Origin: Cristatella mucedo | Lineage: Eukaryota; Bryozoa; Phylactolaemata; Cristatellidae | Length of the DNA: 64,000 bases | NCBI GenBank assembly: GCA_009760855.2 | Contig: WPIO01000003.1 | Span: forward strand, 345,001 to 409,000 | Direction: 5' to 3' | Shown here: positions 18,604 to 33,200 of the stretch, piece after piece | Layout of the letters: each line of letters opens with the position of its first letter | Numbering within the stretch: position 1 is the first letter of the stretch | Made by a program: the position numbers and the translations under genes | Notes under the pieces: generated by a model | What the model was told of the DNA's origin: nothing | Databases searched by the model: none | What the model saw: the letters and a program-made list of their open reading frames with translations, nothing else

Positions 18604-21600
18604 ATACGTGGGAGTGGGCGAAACCCGTAGCCCACATACGCTCCCTTCGGTCAGTAAGTAGTTTCCTTCCAAATAGCCCGGTTCATTGAGTTTTCCCATT
18701 TTACGAACAACTAAAAATTAATACCGATAGCTTATGCACCTTGCATTGATAGTACATAGATGTAGGACAGTCAGCGGGGCGGTCACAGTGACTTGCACCC
18801 GATGTGTTTGTTGCCACTGATTACAAAATAAACAGTAGACCGAGACGGCTTAAGGAACTTTCACGCAGCCTCACAACAGCCGCTCTTATCAAAGACACTG
18901 GAACCAGAATTGGCAGAAAACTATTAGTTTTTCTTTGAAACTTCAAACCTAGCAACTAAGTTCCTGTCTGGTTTTTAGAGCTGATTTCTCCACTGAGTCA
19001 GCATTTCTTTGAATGTAAAATGACTTCAGGAGTGCAGACCTAACTAATGTCGACCTGTTTGTTTTGCCTAATCTTTCTGCAGCTTTTGATGCTACTGATC
19101 ATCAAATCCTTCTTGAGCGCCTCTTATCTCGCCCGGCCATTACTGGGATTGCATTGCAATTGTTCATATCTCACTGGGAGGCTTCAGGGTATTAATGTAA
19201 GCGAGCTCAGATCGTCCAAGGATCATCCAAGGAACTATCAAAGTATGGAGTGCCTTAGCGCTGTGTGCATGGTCGTCTTCTCTTCACAGCTTATTCAATC
19301 ACATCTTGCCTATACAACTGCCAGGCTACGTCTTCGCTCTCACTTCAATGCCGAAAACACACAGCTGTACCTATGGTTTGATGCCTCTCAACCTTCAAGC
19401 ACGTCAAAATGTCTCAACTCCCTCATTGCATGTATTTTTGACATCTGCACTTGGATAGAAGCAAACTTTCACAAATTAAATGACGATAAAACAAACTTAC
19501 TTGTCAAACCAACGTACTAACTATCGGCGAACCAAGTGGGAATAGGAAATAAAAAAACTCAACGCTCGAAACTGGCTCAGCCAGCAAATTTTCAGTTTTA
19601 TCTGCACGAAAGCTAGGTGTCCTGTCAAAAAATAACTTTTCATATGACGACTATATCGACTCTCCAGTCAAGTCTGCCTACTTTTTCCTTTCAGTCGCGT
19701 AATATTCACGTAACATTCAGTTCAGCCACGACAAGGGTACCACATCTAACGTGGTCCGTGCATATGTGGCATCCAGACTCGACAATTCAATGCTTGCAGG
19801 TTTGCTACGACAAGGGTACCACATCTAACGTGGTCCGTGCATATGTGGCATCCAGTCTCAATTCAATTCTTGCAGGTCTGCCGGCCTATGCAATCAGGCG
19901 CTTACAATTGATGCACAACTCTTCAGCTAGGTTTGCCTATCGTCAGCCTTGCAGGTGAAACATCACACAACTTCTTGCCTAGCTGAACTGGCTCCCAATC
20001 AAGCAGCGTATAGATTTCAAGGTTCCTTCACTTACTTTTAGTTTCTTTCATTCGCTGGCTCCAGCCTACATATCATCACTACTCCATCATTAGGCTAAGC
20101 GTCATGCTACCCGCAGTTCTGAAAAATGCGTGGACCAATTTGGATATAGTACCCTGTCTAAGCAAGGCCTAGTTTCTACGATGTTATGTAGCTTAAAGTA
20201 GGCAGACCTAACTAATGAGCTGATGTAGTAAGTTAGTGAAAGGTTACTATGTAACAAGTCACCTAGAAGAGATGCAAATGCAGAAGCAACAGGAGATATG
20301 CCGGCAGAGCCAATTTTGAGCGATGCTCTGTCCAGTTTCTGAGTAACAGTTGGTTTGCCCACAACTAGTACGCTGGTTTGCCATAATTTACTTTGAGATA
20401 GTTTGCTGCTATCCATGTGTGAATGTCAGCGATACGTGATGCAAGGGTGTGTAGAGAGTTCGATGTGCTTGAGGGCTGTCGGGATCAAAGAAAACACACC
20501 GTGTCTGGTGCACATAAGTGAAAACCAGGATTGTGCACGGCGATAACATTAGTAAGAGGGGTAGTGTAAACTGTGAAAAGAAGCGAACCCCCCCCATACA
20601 CAGAGCCCTGGGGTACCTTGTACTCTAGCGGTTCTTCAAATGACCATTGTTTATTCACATCGATACTCTAGAGTCTTCTATTGTTTATTCACATCGATAC
20701 TCTAAAGTCTTCTACTTAGATAGAATCTGAACGATTGCAGTGCAATGCCAGTGATGCTCAGGCGAGATGAGAGACACTCAAGGACTTTGTTATCAATTGC
20801 ATGAAACGCTACCGAAAGATTAAGCACAGCAAGCACAGGTCGTACTCAAGTCTGAACTTCTGAGAAGATCGTTATACACCCTAAGCAATGCTGACTCTGT
20901 GGACTGATTATCTCTAAATTCAGACTGGCACTTACGTGCTAGGTTTGCAGTTCCGATATAAGAGTTTAGCTGGTCTGCCACAACCTGGTCCAGGGTCTTT
21001 AACACAAACGATTGAAGGAAGACTGGGTGGAAGCTGCTTAAGTTCTCTGGTCTAGTGTGGCTTTCATAATTAGAGGCCTAACAAAAGCCTTTATGGAAGG
21101 TGCAGGGATATAACCTAAAGCTAGGGATATATTTCTGCCGCTAGTTATGCATGGCGGCAGCAAATCTAGGTACGGAAGAGTTAGGAAGACAGGCGGGCGT
21201 GAAATCAGCCCGACATAAATGTCTATTCGATAGGCAGACAGAGACAGGGAGAGGAGACAGGGGGAAGAATAGTCGATGGCAGCAGCACATCGTTCACGCA
21301 GCTTGTCGTTTGCCGGGGACATCATTCAGCGACGCCCAGACGAAAGCAGACGCTGTTGGCCGCTGCTGCCGATTGTGCATGTGAGAGCCTCCTGCTGACA
21401 AGCAAATTCAAACTTCCAATAGCCACAAACGGTCATCGACGCTTGTTGGTCGACAAAGCGGCGACAAGAGAAGCTCGGGTCAAGACAATCCCTGCAAGCG
21501 TGACCACTTTTGCATTTACGTGACACCACTTCTAGCCGACCGGCAATAAAGCAGTGGATCGACTTAAAAAAAAGTTGTATCCCTCCTTTCTGGTTCCGTT

Positions 21601-24600
21601 CATTATCTTGCTCCTTGCACCTACCAGAAACATTTCAACAATTCTCCCCAACAACGCCAGGCATCGTGCAATCTGCTCTTCTTACTACAACCACTGAGCT
21701 ATGCCTAGAACTAACCACAAATCCCGTGGACACAATGCCTTCAGTTCGTACACTCCAAAAGCCTGGAACTAATTATAGATACAAGCCAAATCATCCCCTG
21801 GCTTGACAAGATCAAGAAAATACTCGTAAAATTTGTCCGACAGTTTATAACCATGCTAGAAACATGATCAGAAGTTGTACAGACTTTTACATGAAAGAAA
21901 AACTGACTATGCAAATAATGTCAAACCCGTATGTTAACGGGTAGCAACGTACCTAAAAATAAAAAGTCACCAATCTCTGCATACCTATGCAACTTGAATC
22001 TCAACTTGTTAAACATTGGTAGCTTAAGGTGGCATGAGTCTGGTTGAGGTGGATTCTTGTGACTTTTTTATGCAGCTTCATTTTCAGTACAGCTTCATGC
22101 CTTGTTTCCTTGCTTGATCCTAGCTTGATGCCTTGAACTCTCCACAACTCTGGGAATACTTCGCGTATCGGAGGGAAATTTGAAATACGGGTCTCTGCTC
22201 GTGCCACATTATGCTAATCTATGTCTAAATTTTGTAGGATACATTTGGCTGTATACGTCATCAAATTTCCGGAGCTTAATTTTCTGCTATCATGGAAACC
22301 TGCAGTGATTTGCACGCTTTGTGCGTCTGTGTTTTATCTCGAACATCAGCCCTATCAGTTTAATCAATAGTATACGTTGCTTCAGCGATACACATGCAGT
22401 TACCATGTCGCTGTTAGTTAAGGAGCAAAAATTTGTACACACAGATACGGGTTTCGTTGTTCTATACGGAGCAAAACTCGTTTTCGTGTGGTAGACTTAA
22501 AGATGTTATTAATGATATTAATAATACAAAGTTTTCTTAGGATCCTAAGAGAACAAAGACACTTTATAGATGATGACAAGGAAGTTTGTAGAGTATGTTG
22601 TGCTTCGCACACTCGTAAGAGACAATCGCAGCACACTAGCCGAGGTTTGTATCTCAGAGCCACATGATCATTACTGAAGAAACAGTATCCCGAAGTACCG
22701 CTAACGAAATTTGAAGTGCTAACTGCTTGAGTTTGCGAGAGCCCATCCATTTCTCACTGAAATTCCTACATTAGCTGGTTGTAAAGTATCAAACGTATTG
22801 TTGCAGTTACGTCATCTGATAATAATAATAATAATAATAATAATGCACTTGATAAAGCGCCCTCAGAGAACTCAATCTCTTTCTAGGCGTTTTAAATTTG
22901 CTTCGCAGGGAAACGCGATTGAATGGTGAGTAATAACATGCTTGATAAACAACATGAATAACATGGTTAGGGGTAACATGCACAGGGTCAGCATGCAAGT
23001 GTGGTTAGTGGCAGCATACAGTGTCAGCACGCATAAGCACATGAAGGACAAATCACGAGGACCCACTAAATGCTGTCCTAAATAAGCGTATTGTTAAGTT
23101 CTTTTTAACTCTCGTTCAGGGCAGACAAGACTAGCTGCTGAGTTTTAAACCAGCTGTAGTCGTTTTATTGCACAGGCAGTAAGACCTGCGAGTAAATGCT
23201 TAGACTAATCTTCGGCTCAGAGAAACGCGACTGAGAGGCAGCGGCAGCTTCCTTAGTGCACTAAATTCCGCGGCTTTCGGTTCAAAAAGTTTAAATGTTT
23301 TGGACTGGTAGGAATAACTTCCGGAAGAAGAATTGGGCGGAAATTCGAGAGTTTGGTAGGTGCATCCAAAATACACCCCCGCCGTATACATGTGGTTCAT
23401 AAATTTCTTAATTTAACAATCTATGAACCCCAGTTTTGTAGCTCATCGTCTGACTTTGACCTTAGCTTTGCTCTAACGGCTACTCGTCATGTACCCTTCG
23501 TGTGCTTGAGCGATGGGCGGTCGGTTCCCTTCTCATGGCCAGCGCTGAGTAGACAGTCGCCCCCAAGGCCAGAATCCGCGTTCATTTATTTAATATTTAG
23601 CATTCGGGACTGCATTAGTTTTTCTACCAGCGAATGACTGGAGGTAGCTCCCGCGGAGTGAATCGTAGGCGTAATGCCATTTGGACAGTGCGCCTGGGGA
23701 GGCTTTCATGGTCGCCAAAGCCGAGCTCAGTTCAGTGCTCAGTAAAAGCAGCACTGCGCAAGAGGCTGATCACGTGCACTCAGAAGTTACCCGGGCTGGA
23801 TTCCACATCCTGCTGCTGGATGTTTCTTTTTGTTTCCGTTATTGCTTAAAAAAAAGAGCGGGCGTCATTTGGCGCTTAATCAGAAATGACATTCTTCTCA
23901 AGACGAAATGCCAAATCCCGACGCGCAATCGCCGAACGAACCGGTTATGCGTGGGAACAAGCGCGCTAGCACCTACGCTGTGCCTCATGGGAAGTTTCAA
24001 CGTTAGCTGGTTGATGTCCACGATCCCAGGCACGACGAGGGGGTCGTGGCGCTCTCTTTTTTAGTAGAATAACCTAAAATGAAGTCAGTCAGATGGAAAG
24101 GCCAGTCTCACGTTTAGGCCGTTAAAGGCATGCAAAAGTAGCCAGATGTTGTCCCCGACCTTGTTTCCACCGTCAATAGACATGGAGCCCGTTAAAACAG
24201 GACGATCAATAGACGATTCCTGCTGTCGCCAAGTTTGCCACCTGGTGTCGTTTGGTTTATCGTGCTTGCCATCTATCGCCGAACCCTTATCTGTCTGCAC
24301 ACTCCTTCGCTGACCAGCTATAAAAAGAATGAACACTAGCAATTCACAAGCTACTGATTGTTTAGTCATTACTGAGCCTTTTGCTGCTCAAAAAAAGAAA
24401 GGCTAACTAAAAAATTGATGACGGAGGGAGAGGTGAAGCAAGATCTGCACCAACAGTTTTGTCGATTCGTAAGAATTAGTTCCGCAATGTATGTATGAAT
24501 GCATCTCCTTCTGTGACTCCACAAAGCCTAAAAGACAAATGGCTGTTAATCTGGATATTTTTAATGGAACATCTGTTTTTCGTCCTGAAAGAACCTGCGG

Positions 24601-27223
24601 GCGAGCGCTTGAAGTGCCTGGCTCACTATTTCTGCAAGTTACAAAGGCCCTGTTCTCGTTGATGATTGATGGCTGTCATAGGTCCTTTAGCAACAGAGAC
24701 AGGTGACTAAATTGTTAGGATTCCAATCGACATACCGGCAATGTTCATTAACAACTTTACAGGCTAAATAGCTTTTACTAGGCAGCCTTTCCAATACTGA
24801 GTTGCAATAATCAGTCTAGAAATAACAAGAGGGGTTTTAAGGTCTGTAGCCAGCCACAGTAATCTCTAGTCCCAGTCAATAATCTAACAACACGACGACC
24901 GGCTGCGAATGCTGTCTTCTGACTAGAAATTACATTTAACGTTAAGTCGACATCAGCGAGGACACACACTGTTAGCACTCAATGATGGCTGCACTATGAA
25001 GCCTCTCACTAAGAAATAAAGTCGTCTGCTCGAGCCATTCTGAGGAGACGGTAGTCGCTCCCAATAAAGTATGGAGCGACAGCAACGACGCTTATGGGCA
25101 CGTGATGCAGCCCGACCCATCGGGAGCTGATGCCGATCAACCACTGCAAAGGACTGCCTCGGAGTCGCTCGGCCCGAGCTGATTTAAAGGTGTCACCTCG
25201 GCAGTGCGGCTCAGGCGGACGTACGTATGCGGAATTTCGTAGAGGCTCGTGATTGGCTACAAACTGCGGAGGATCGGCTACTGCAGCGTGATTGGCTACA
25301 GACTGCAGGGGACGGACTGGTCACTGGAGCTGCGAGCTGGCTTTTCTGCAGAGGCTTTCCTTGCTGAGCTGGCTTTCGAGCTCAGTCTGCGTTTCTCTTT
25401 ACCTGGATCGTCTGCCTTTCTTTCAGCTCGCTGCTTTATTCGCGTGTTTTTAATCGAAAGCAGTCCTTCCATTGGGGCTGTAAAAATATTCAGATGGACA
25501 ATGAGGCAATAACAAAAGGTGACGATTTATCGCTCATTCAACGAGGCATGATGCGTACCTGTTGAAGAGCTAAAGTTCTCAGCGTGATTTGCTGCTACTG
25601 CAACCTCCGCTGCTGAAGCCGAGTCGGGCCCTGAACCAGCTTTGGGCGCCATCTCATCCGATGTTGAGACCGGAACCGATCGCGTTGGAATCGGTTGAAT
25701 AGCGGCAGAGACATGATTTCTTCTTGGATATTCTACTGAACACGACAGCCAGTAACATAATTAGAGAGGCAGAATATGAAGGGCTTTAGCATTAAGAATC
25801 AAATACGCGAAGATTAGAAGTCACTGAGCCAGTTTGATGCAGCTGCTGGCGCGCCTAATGGCTGTTAGTGCCGACAGAGCTAAGACGGACTGCAAAAAAC
25901 CTGCCAAGCCATTGGCAAGGCCCTAACTTAATCTTGGTTTGTATTTCCGTTCTTGGAAGTGTGGCAGTAGGAATTTGCCTTGTCTTGCCTCTGGAGTAGC
26001 AGCCCTGCAATGAATATGCAATCGTCACGACAGTGTGCACTCGTCAGGAAATTGTCCCTGATTTCGCGATAGAACCACGACATGTCAATCAGCACGATCA
26101 TGACTGCCAGGGTATTCATTAATCGCGGTTTCTGAACTATTATGGCCGATAGCCCACTATGCGATAGTCTATGGCCAAGCCAACATAAAAGTCGAGGCCG
26201 TGTAATAGACTGGATGGGAGTTGTGCTACGGGTGGAGATGACGGCATGGGAGCTACGTTATGCTCGTAGTCACTGAGCCGGAGCCGCACGATAATTGTTT
26301 TAGGTCGCGGCCGCTGTCAAATAGGCTACTCCACGCTATTGATGAGGACTTTTCATGTCAAGGTATGTGCACTCTGCGTTACTGCCGTGTTCCGAAACTA
26401 TCGGCGTACCTGCGTGCACTGTTGATGCACCTACAAGTCGCTAGCCATGATAAGAGTTCCTGGCGTCATCACTATTCGTCACACATCGGCTGAGACTAGC
26501 ACCGCTTCGAGCGCTGGGTGTGGAGTCTAGTTCTATTCGGACGTGGAGTCCGCTGCACCCCCCAGGTGGTAACAGCGAGCCTTATGACCTCAATCAGCGC
26601 ACGTGACTGTGTACACAAAGTGTAAGCTGCAGCACCCGAATGTCTACAAGACTATTACTCTGTCCGTCAACTGACCGCAGCCAATCTCAAGCTGCTACAC
26701 GTGAGATACAACACTTGGATGACTTAGGTTGCTTAGAAATCGAGTACGGCAAACTTAGGGAGCGTCGAAGTGAGCATCGAAGGAAGGCGGCCTTCACGTC
26801 CTTTCCGTTCTGCGGTCGTTAATGAAGCAACTGGCAAGGCTACGAGGAGGGTAACTTGGGTAACTCGAAAACGATCGAAGTCAAGATCCGCAGCCAATAC
26901 CAGAGTGCTCGCTCAACCGAATAGTAGAAGCATTCCTTTTTTAAATGCAAGAAGGCTTTCAAGCTGTACTCTTAAGGTGCTTGCTTCGACCAAGGTCAAG
27001 GTGAATGTATTTGTTGACTGATGCTTGAGCCCAGTGGCGTATGCGAAGCGCCTGAATAGAGATTAAGTCATCTTATATGCTAAACAAATGAATTATATTT
27101 ATACTTTGTAAGGGGCATGGGTGCATGCGTCTGAAATAATGGAGCAAAGCTGAAATAAAGCAAACAAACTGCAGCGCATTTATTTGAAAAGTTGACGATT
27201 TTGTTTACGCAAATTTATGAGGC

Positions 27224-27273
<50 letters not shown>

Positions 27274-30200
27274 AGAGAGAGAGAGAGAGATCGAGAAAGA
27301 GAGAAAGAGAGAGAGAGATTAAGAAAAACAGAAACAGAGAGAGAGAGTCGCATGGCGTCAGTAGCTTACCTGGGTGGTTCACCGATTGCGACAGTTTCAC
27401 CTGCATCATGTTCTGAAGCGGGCTGTAAATTACAAGCAAATGGGAACAAGAGAATTAAAAAAGTAAAAGTAATATAAGCTAGGTAATACTAAGCTAAAGT
27501 TGTAAGCCTCTGCAAGCTAGGTGATACTTATGTGTTCATCACATGCCCCTGTTTAAGTACATGTTACACCAGACAGAGAAATCGCTTCGGAAGCTGAAGC
27601 TGTAATAGTGACCAGTGTGATTGCGAAAAAACTTGTGGTTTTCCAGTTATGCTGCCATTCTTTGCATCTATGTCGTAGCCTCAGGATAGGGCGGTTGAAC
27701 TTGAAGACCCTGATCGTGGATTCAAAGGATGCATCAGGCATTGCTTTAATACCCCGTATAAGCGGACTGGTACCCTCAAAAGCTCCGCCGAAAACAAATG
27801 AGGCTTCTGACGATTATCAACTCAACTTTACTTCTGGCACCTGGGCTAAGCCCGGCGGTAGGAAGTTCACTTTTCGCAATCCTTGTAGTGGAATAGAGTT
27901 CTGTAGCGGGCTATCCTGATTGGACGTTGCAAGGCAGGTGATAGTCGCTGAAGCTCTTCTACTACTACATGCATTAGCCTGCTGTGGGAGACGACGATAA
28001 AATGTTTTACAGTAAGATGTATCACCGAGATGAAACAAAGTATTTGGCTGATGTCCTGTGAATTTCACGCTCGATTAGTACAATAGTAAAATGCCGGCAT
28101 TTATAACCTAGGGTAGCCAAGGCGTGCTATTACATGTATAACCCTTTCCAGCTTCTTTCGGGATAGTGTTTACTACAAGAGCACAGCTGGTCCTGTAAAT
28201 GTGGCTGGTGGTCAGATTCAAACGCGATGATCTAAGGTAATCAAAGTTCAGGGCAAGTGCAAGGCCTCAATCATTTCGGTCCACATGTACGATCTACAGC
28301 TTCCTTTACAATTGACTTATAAATTAGGCCAAAGTCACTTTTATATCGTTTAGACAATTATTGGTTCAGACAGATGACTTGGATCTGATGTCGGTCAGAG
28401 GTACGATATTGCCTGCCAGAGAATCTAGCGTGTGGATATTTCCGTTTCGCGTCGGTTCTTCTTGTTTGTTAATTTTCTTGGACTTGCTTCCGATGTATTT
28501 GGAAACTTGCGAACATTATTTTATTTTAAAATGAGTATGCCTAAACGTCTGCAAAGCATTCCTTTAAAAAAGGCATGGCCAAGTCGTACATACCACCCTC
28601 TTTTAGCACACTCTGCCTAGAGAACTGGCCAGCGCTTTCCATCTCTCACTCAGTCTCGTCGACACACGCCTAGCCAGTCTAAAACCCATTCAAATGCCTC
28701 TGCTTCCCTCCAGTAAATATGGGCGCCTCAAAAGGGGATGTGTCAAAACAAACCTCTTGATTAACGGGCTCACAGGTGCTAGAATTTTAGTGCAGTTTTT
28801 TCATTCCTAGACGAACTGTTTTTAACTGTGCACAAAGTTCTCGATACTTAAGACCTTTGTTAAAATAGCATGTCGCGCGACCTTAACGAATCTCGCGTCT
28901 CAGCAACAATACACCATAACCTCCATCTTAGCGCCTGTATAGCCACACTTAGATCTCAGAAACTGTGTGACCGCCCCTGTGCGCCAGCACTTTTTCACAC
29001 CCGTGTCTCAGCACCTGTGTAACCACATCAAAATCCCGAGCACACTTAGTTTTCCATACAAAACTTTGACCTGAGGGAGGCAGGTGCTTGCTGTAGCTAG
29101 AAAAGTAGGCATGAAGTATGCAGATGTAAATTTTTATTAGCACTAATACAAAATGTTATAAAATACCACTTTAATTTAGCCTTATTAAATGAAAGTATAG
29201 TAAATCTATGCAATTAATATTACAAAGGGTGTGCCGTTTCTGTAACTTGGCTGCTGAACAGTAGCCCTTTGAGCCATTGTTACCAATATTACGAGTTACT
29301 ACTAACTATGCAAGTTAAAAGGAATTGTATGCTTAGTTAAAATTATACCTCATTTCATAGCCAATGAAATCATCTTACATCCTGCGACACTTGATGTTGC
29401 AGCTTAGCGAGCACATTGGTAGCGCTGCGTGAATAGCCAGAGAAGAGTGTTCAGAAAATGGCAGGACAGACCTGAGCTGCGTCTGCGAAGGCGGTGGATG
29501 CCTGGATATCGTTGAGCGCCCCGCTAGTCTGGTCGAGGAGCGGTTCCCGGCTCCACATGCTCTGCACGGTATCGTTCGGCTCTGGCAGCACTGCAATCGG
29601 AACCCGGATCCTCACACGACTGGCCCACCGTGGCGGCGTAGGCAAAGCAGGACAAGTTTTAGCTCATTTAGGCGCTAATGGGATCAACGTTCGCAGCCGA
29701 CGCTTATACAGGGCATCAGGGCGAGTTTGGATGGCGGCAACATTTATCGAATTGAACGCCGATAAAAACAAATTACTAGTAATGGGCAAACAAAGTGTGA
29801 CTCAGGAATTGGAAACCTTAATGCTCAAAATCGGCTCACTAAGCATATCGTCTGTTGAATCCGCACAAAATCTAGATGTCCTTTTGCAAAGTGTGCTTTC
29901 ACAAGATGATCAAATCAGCTCTAAAATAAAGGCTGCTCAATTTGTAACACTCGTAAAATTTGGGCTCACTTACACAGGATTACTAAATCCAAACTGTTTC
30001 ATGCATTTTTGACATCCCGTCTCGACTTCTGTAACTCACTGCTTGCTGGTCTACCGGCCTGTGCAATCAGACGCTTACAGTTGGTGCAAAACTAGGCAGC
30101 TAGGCAAGTCTGTCTTGAGCGTCGCAGTTGCCACATCAAACAACTGCACTAGCTCCCAATCAAGCAGCGCATCGACTTCATGGTTCTGTCGCTTACTTGT

Positions 30201-33200
30201 AGGTCCCTTCATTCTCTGGCTCCAGCTTACGGGGGAATGACAAGACATTTTTTATAAAATTAGTCCGACAATCGAATATGCATTTAGGTTACCGTTGGAA
30301 AAAAATGTATTAGAACTAGGATCGAAAGTTCTGACTACTTTCGCATGAAAAAAAATAGTTATGCCAAGCAATGTCTAACCGGATGTCAACCGGAAGCAAA
30401 ACATCTAAAAATACTGCATTTTATGCGACTTGGTGAACTTTGGTAGATCGCGAAACATGTTTAAAGCTTGTTGAAATGCATTCTTGCGACTTTTATTCAG
30501 CTTCATTTCCATGGTTGATTGGTGCCTTGTAAATTCCATAACTCGACTAATACTTCACGCATCGGAGCAAAATTTGAATGCAAGTTCAGCTCTGCTTGGT
30601 TCAAAATAAGAAAGAAAAATATGGGATTTTGACAGAATTAATTTGTACGTGTACGTCATCAAACGTCATGGAGCTTTATTTCCCGCAATCGTGGACACAT
30701 AGAACGAAATAAATCAAGCCAAAATCAAAAAAGTTTCTTGCTTAGTTTAAAAAAGCAGAGCTAAAATGCATTTCAATTCACTCCGATAAGTGAAGTATTA
30801 GCCGAGCTATAGAATTTACAAGGCACCAACTAACCCTGGAAATGAAGCGGCGTAAAAGTCGCAAGAATGCACTTCAACAAGCTTCAAGCATATATCTCGA
30901 TCTACCAAGGTTCGACTAGTTGAGATACAAGCCGCATAAGATGCAGAGATCAGTAAATTTTTATTTTTAGATTTTTCGCTACTATTTTTTATCCGGCTCA
31001 GACGTCGTTTACAAACCAGTTTCTTTTTAACGCGGAAGTAGTCAGAACTTCTGATCCCAGTTCTAACACATTTGTTTTTCAAAAGGTACCCTAAACACAT
31101 ATTTGCTTGTCGGACAAATTTTGTAAGTATTTTCTTGACATTCCCCCTTAAGTGTTAGAAATACTTTCCGACCAGGCCAGACCCCGTACCATCGGTTTTC
31201 TGAATCAAATACTTTAGATATACCTCCTGCAAACCTCACATCCTTTGGAGACTGTGCCTTTAGTTCATATGCACTTACAGCCTTGAACTCACTTCCGACT
31301 GGCGTAAGGGCATCCTCTGACTTAATAAAGATTTAAAAGAAGCTGAAACGCATCTGTTTATCGCAGCATTTAGTTGATACTTGATTATCAGTCATTGAAT
31401 TTGAAATTGTTCTGCTCCCAGATTCCAGGTGGTCATTTGCCACTCTGGCTTTTTTGGTTCTCATTCGCAATATTTCAATTCTCTCATGGTGGAGACAAAA
31501 CGGAGCCCTCTAGAGTCTATCGTCGATTGAACCTTGAAATATCTGCCATCCCCTCTTTTTACAGCTCGATAATGTTTGAGCTAGCGGTAGGAGTTTATTA
31601 CTCTCCAAACCTGCCACACAAAATCTAGTAGCAAATCGCTCTGTGGCTGAAGGGTTCAAGTAAAAATGCCGCCTTGGACTTTTTCCAATGCGCGGCAGAG
31701 CAACAAGTTGCTTACCCTCATTGATATCTGGAGTTCTGGTATCTGCTATGCTTACTTCAATGAATGCACCGTTCTCAAAGGCTATCGGAACCAAATCAGC
31801 TTTCGGCAGCGGTGTGGCGTCCCATTGCATAGCAGCAATAGCAGCCTATTCCAACGAGAAACAAGGGTCGTCAAATACAAAAACGAGATGGCTCGTAGCG
31901 AGCTTCTTACGCCATGAATATACAAAGCTAAGATACACAAACGAAAAGGGTTATACTAGGAAAACAATTTAAACTAATATCTGGAGCAGAAAAATGTGGA
32001 AAACTATGATCTATGTATAAGCTCTGTCTTGTATATAGCTGCATGCAGAGACTTGTATGTATCTGTATGCAAAGACTTGTATGCAGCAGGCTTGGAATGC
32101 ACAATGTGGATTAATCCTTTAGAGTGATGAAAACAGAAGCTCTTCCAATGTGGAACCATTGTGTTGAGAAATAAGTATGCGCCGAAAGGTTTTCGGCAAT
32201 GCATCCATATTTGTTCTTTTGCCAAAACGATCAACGTATGAACAAGCTCTACTTCCTTACTAGCAATCAGCTGCACCAAAATGTTTTCGCTCAGGCTTGA
32301 CATGCAGCCATACAGGTTACACAGCAGTTTGACTGTAATTACAAATAAGTTCGCATTTAATCGGACATAAGTTGCAGTGTAATCAAATTTAGGACATAGA
32401 AAATTACCAGGGCAGTTTAAGGGAGCGTCGCTCGATATATTTTCCCAAAATAGCAGACTTCTGTACAATTCATCAAGAGTCTTTTAAAGTGGTGGCAAAT
32501 TTAACTTTTTTAGAATATAAGTGTTGTTAATGTTGTTTAGATGCTACAAATAACTTCTCCATGTTATAATTGAAAGAACTAATGCACAATGAATAATTAA
32601 TGCGCAATTTAAAATACGATAGGTAGTTGAGCAGCAAAGCTTTCAATAAGACACGTTTCCATTTGCACGCTAGCGTCTGTGAAATCACTCTGGAGTATTT
32701 TATATTAGGTCACTTGCTCACTACGCGATCTTACAATATATTTAAGTGCTCAAAATGACCAAAATAATGCCTTTAATGAATCTCAGCGGTGGCCAGCAGG
32801 TAGAGTGCCGAAGTGGCGAACCGCTTCAAATAGTGCTTACGTGCTGGTACTCGACTGAGAGCAGAGTTATCTCTTTCTGCGTTGATGCAGCGTAGATCTT
32901 GTCTGGAATCAGCTTCCGAGTCTTCTTCACTTGACTGACCTAGACGAATGCATTGTGTCACAGAGGAGTCCCGTGCAAGTGTCGCATGACTACTAAAGCG
33001 CTGTAACATGGCTGACTGGGTGGTTTGACCGAAGTATCTGGTACGAAGGAGTTATACGAAAGCCAGCATTGGATGACGACCTCAAGTCCTTAGGTCTACC
33101 TAGAAAGCTTACTCTTGCTGCTGTTGAGCCCAGCTATGATACCTAAAGCCACGGCAACTCATCTGACAGTACAAATGCTCAATAATGTACTTTCAAATAA

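Noticed and set aside
24242-24317. Exon-like [20 protein letters not shown] on the minus strand with good splice sites
   Set aside because: Its phase 1 to 2 would break the clean phase-1 junction between the exons at 25.6 and 23.6 kb.
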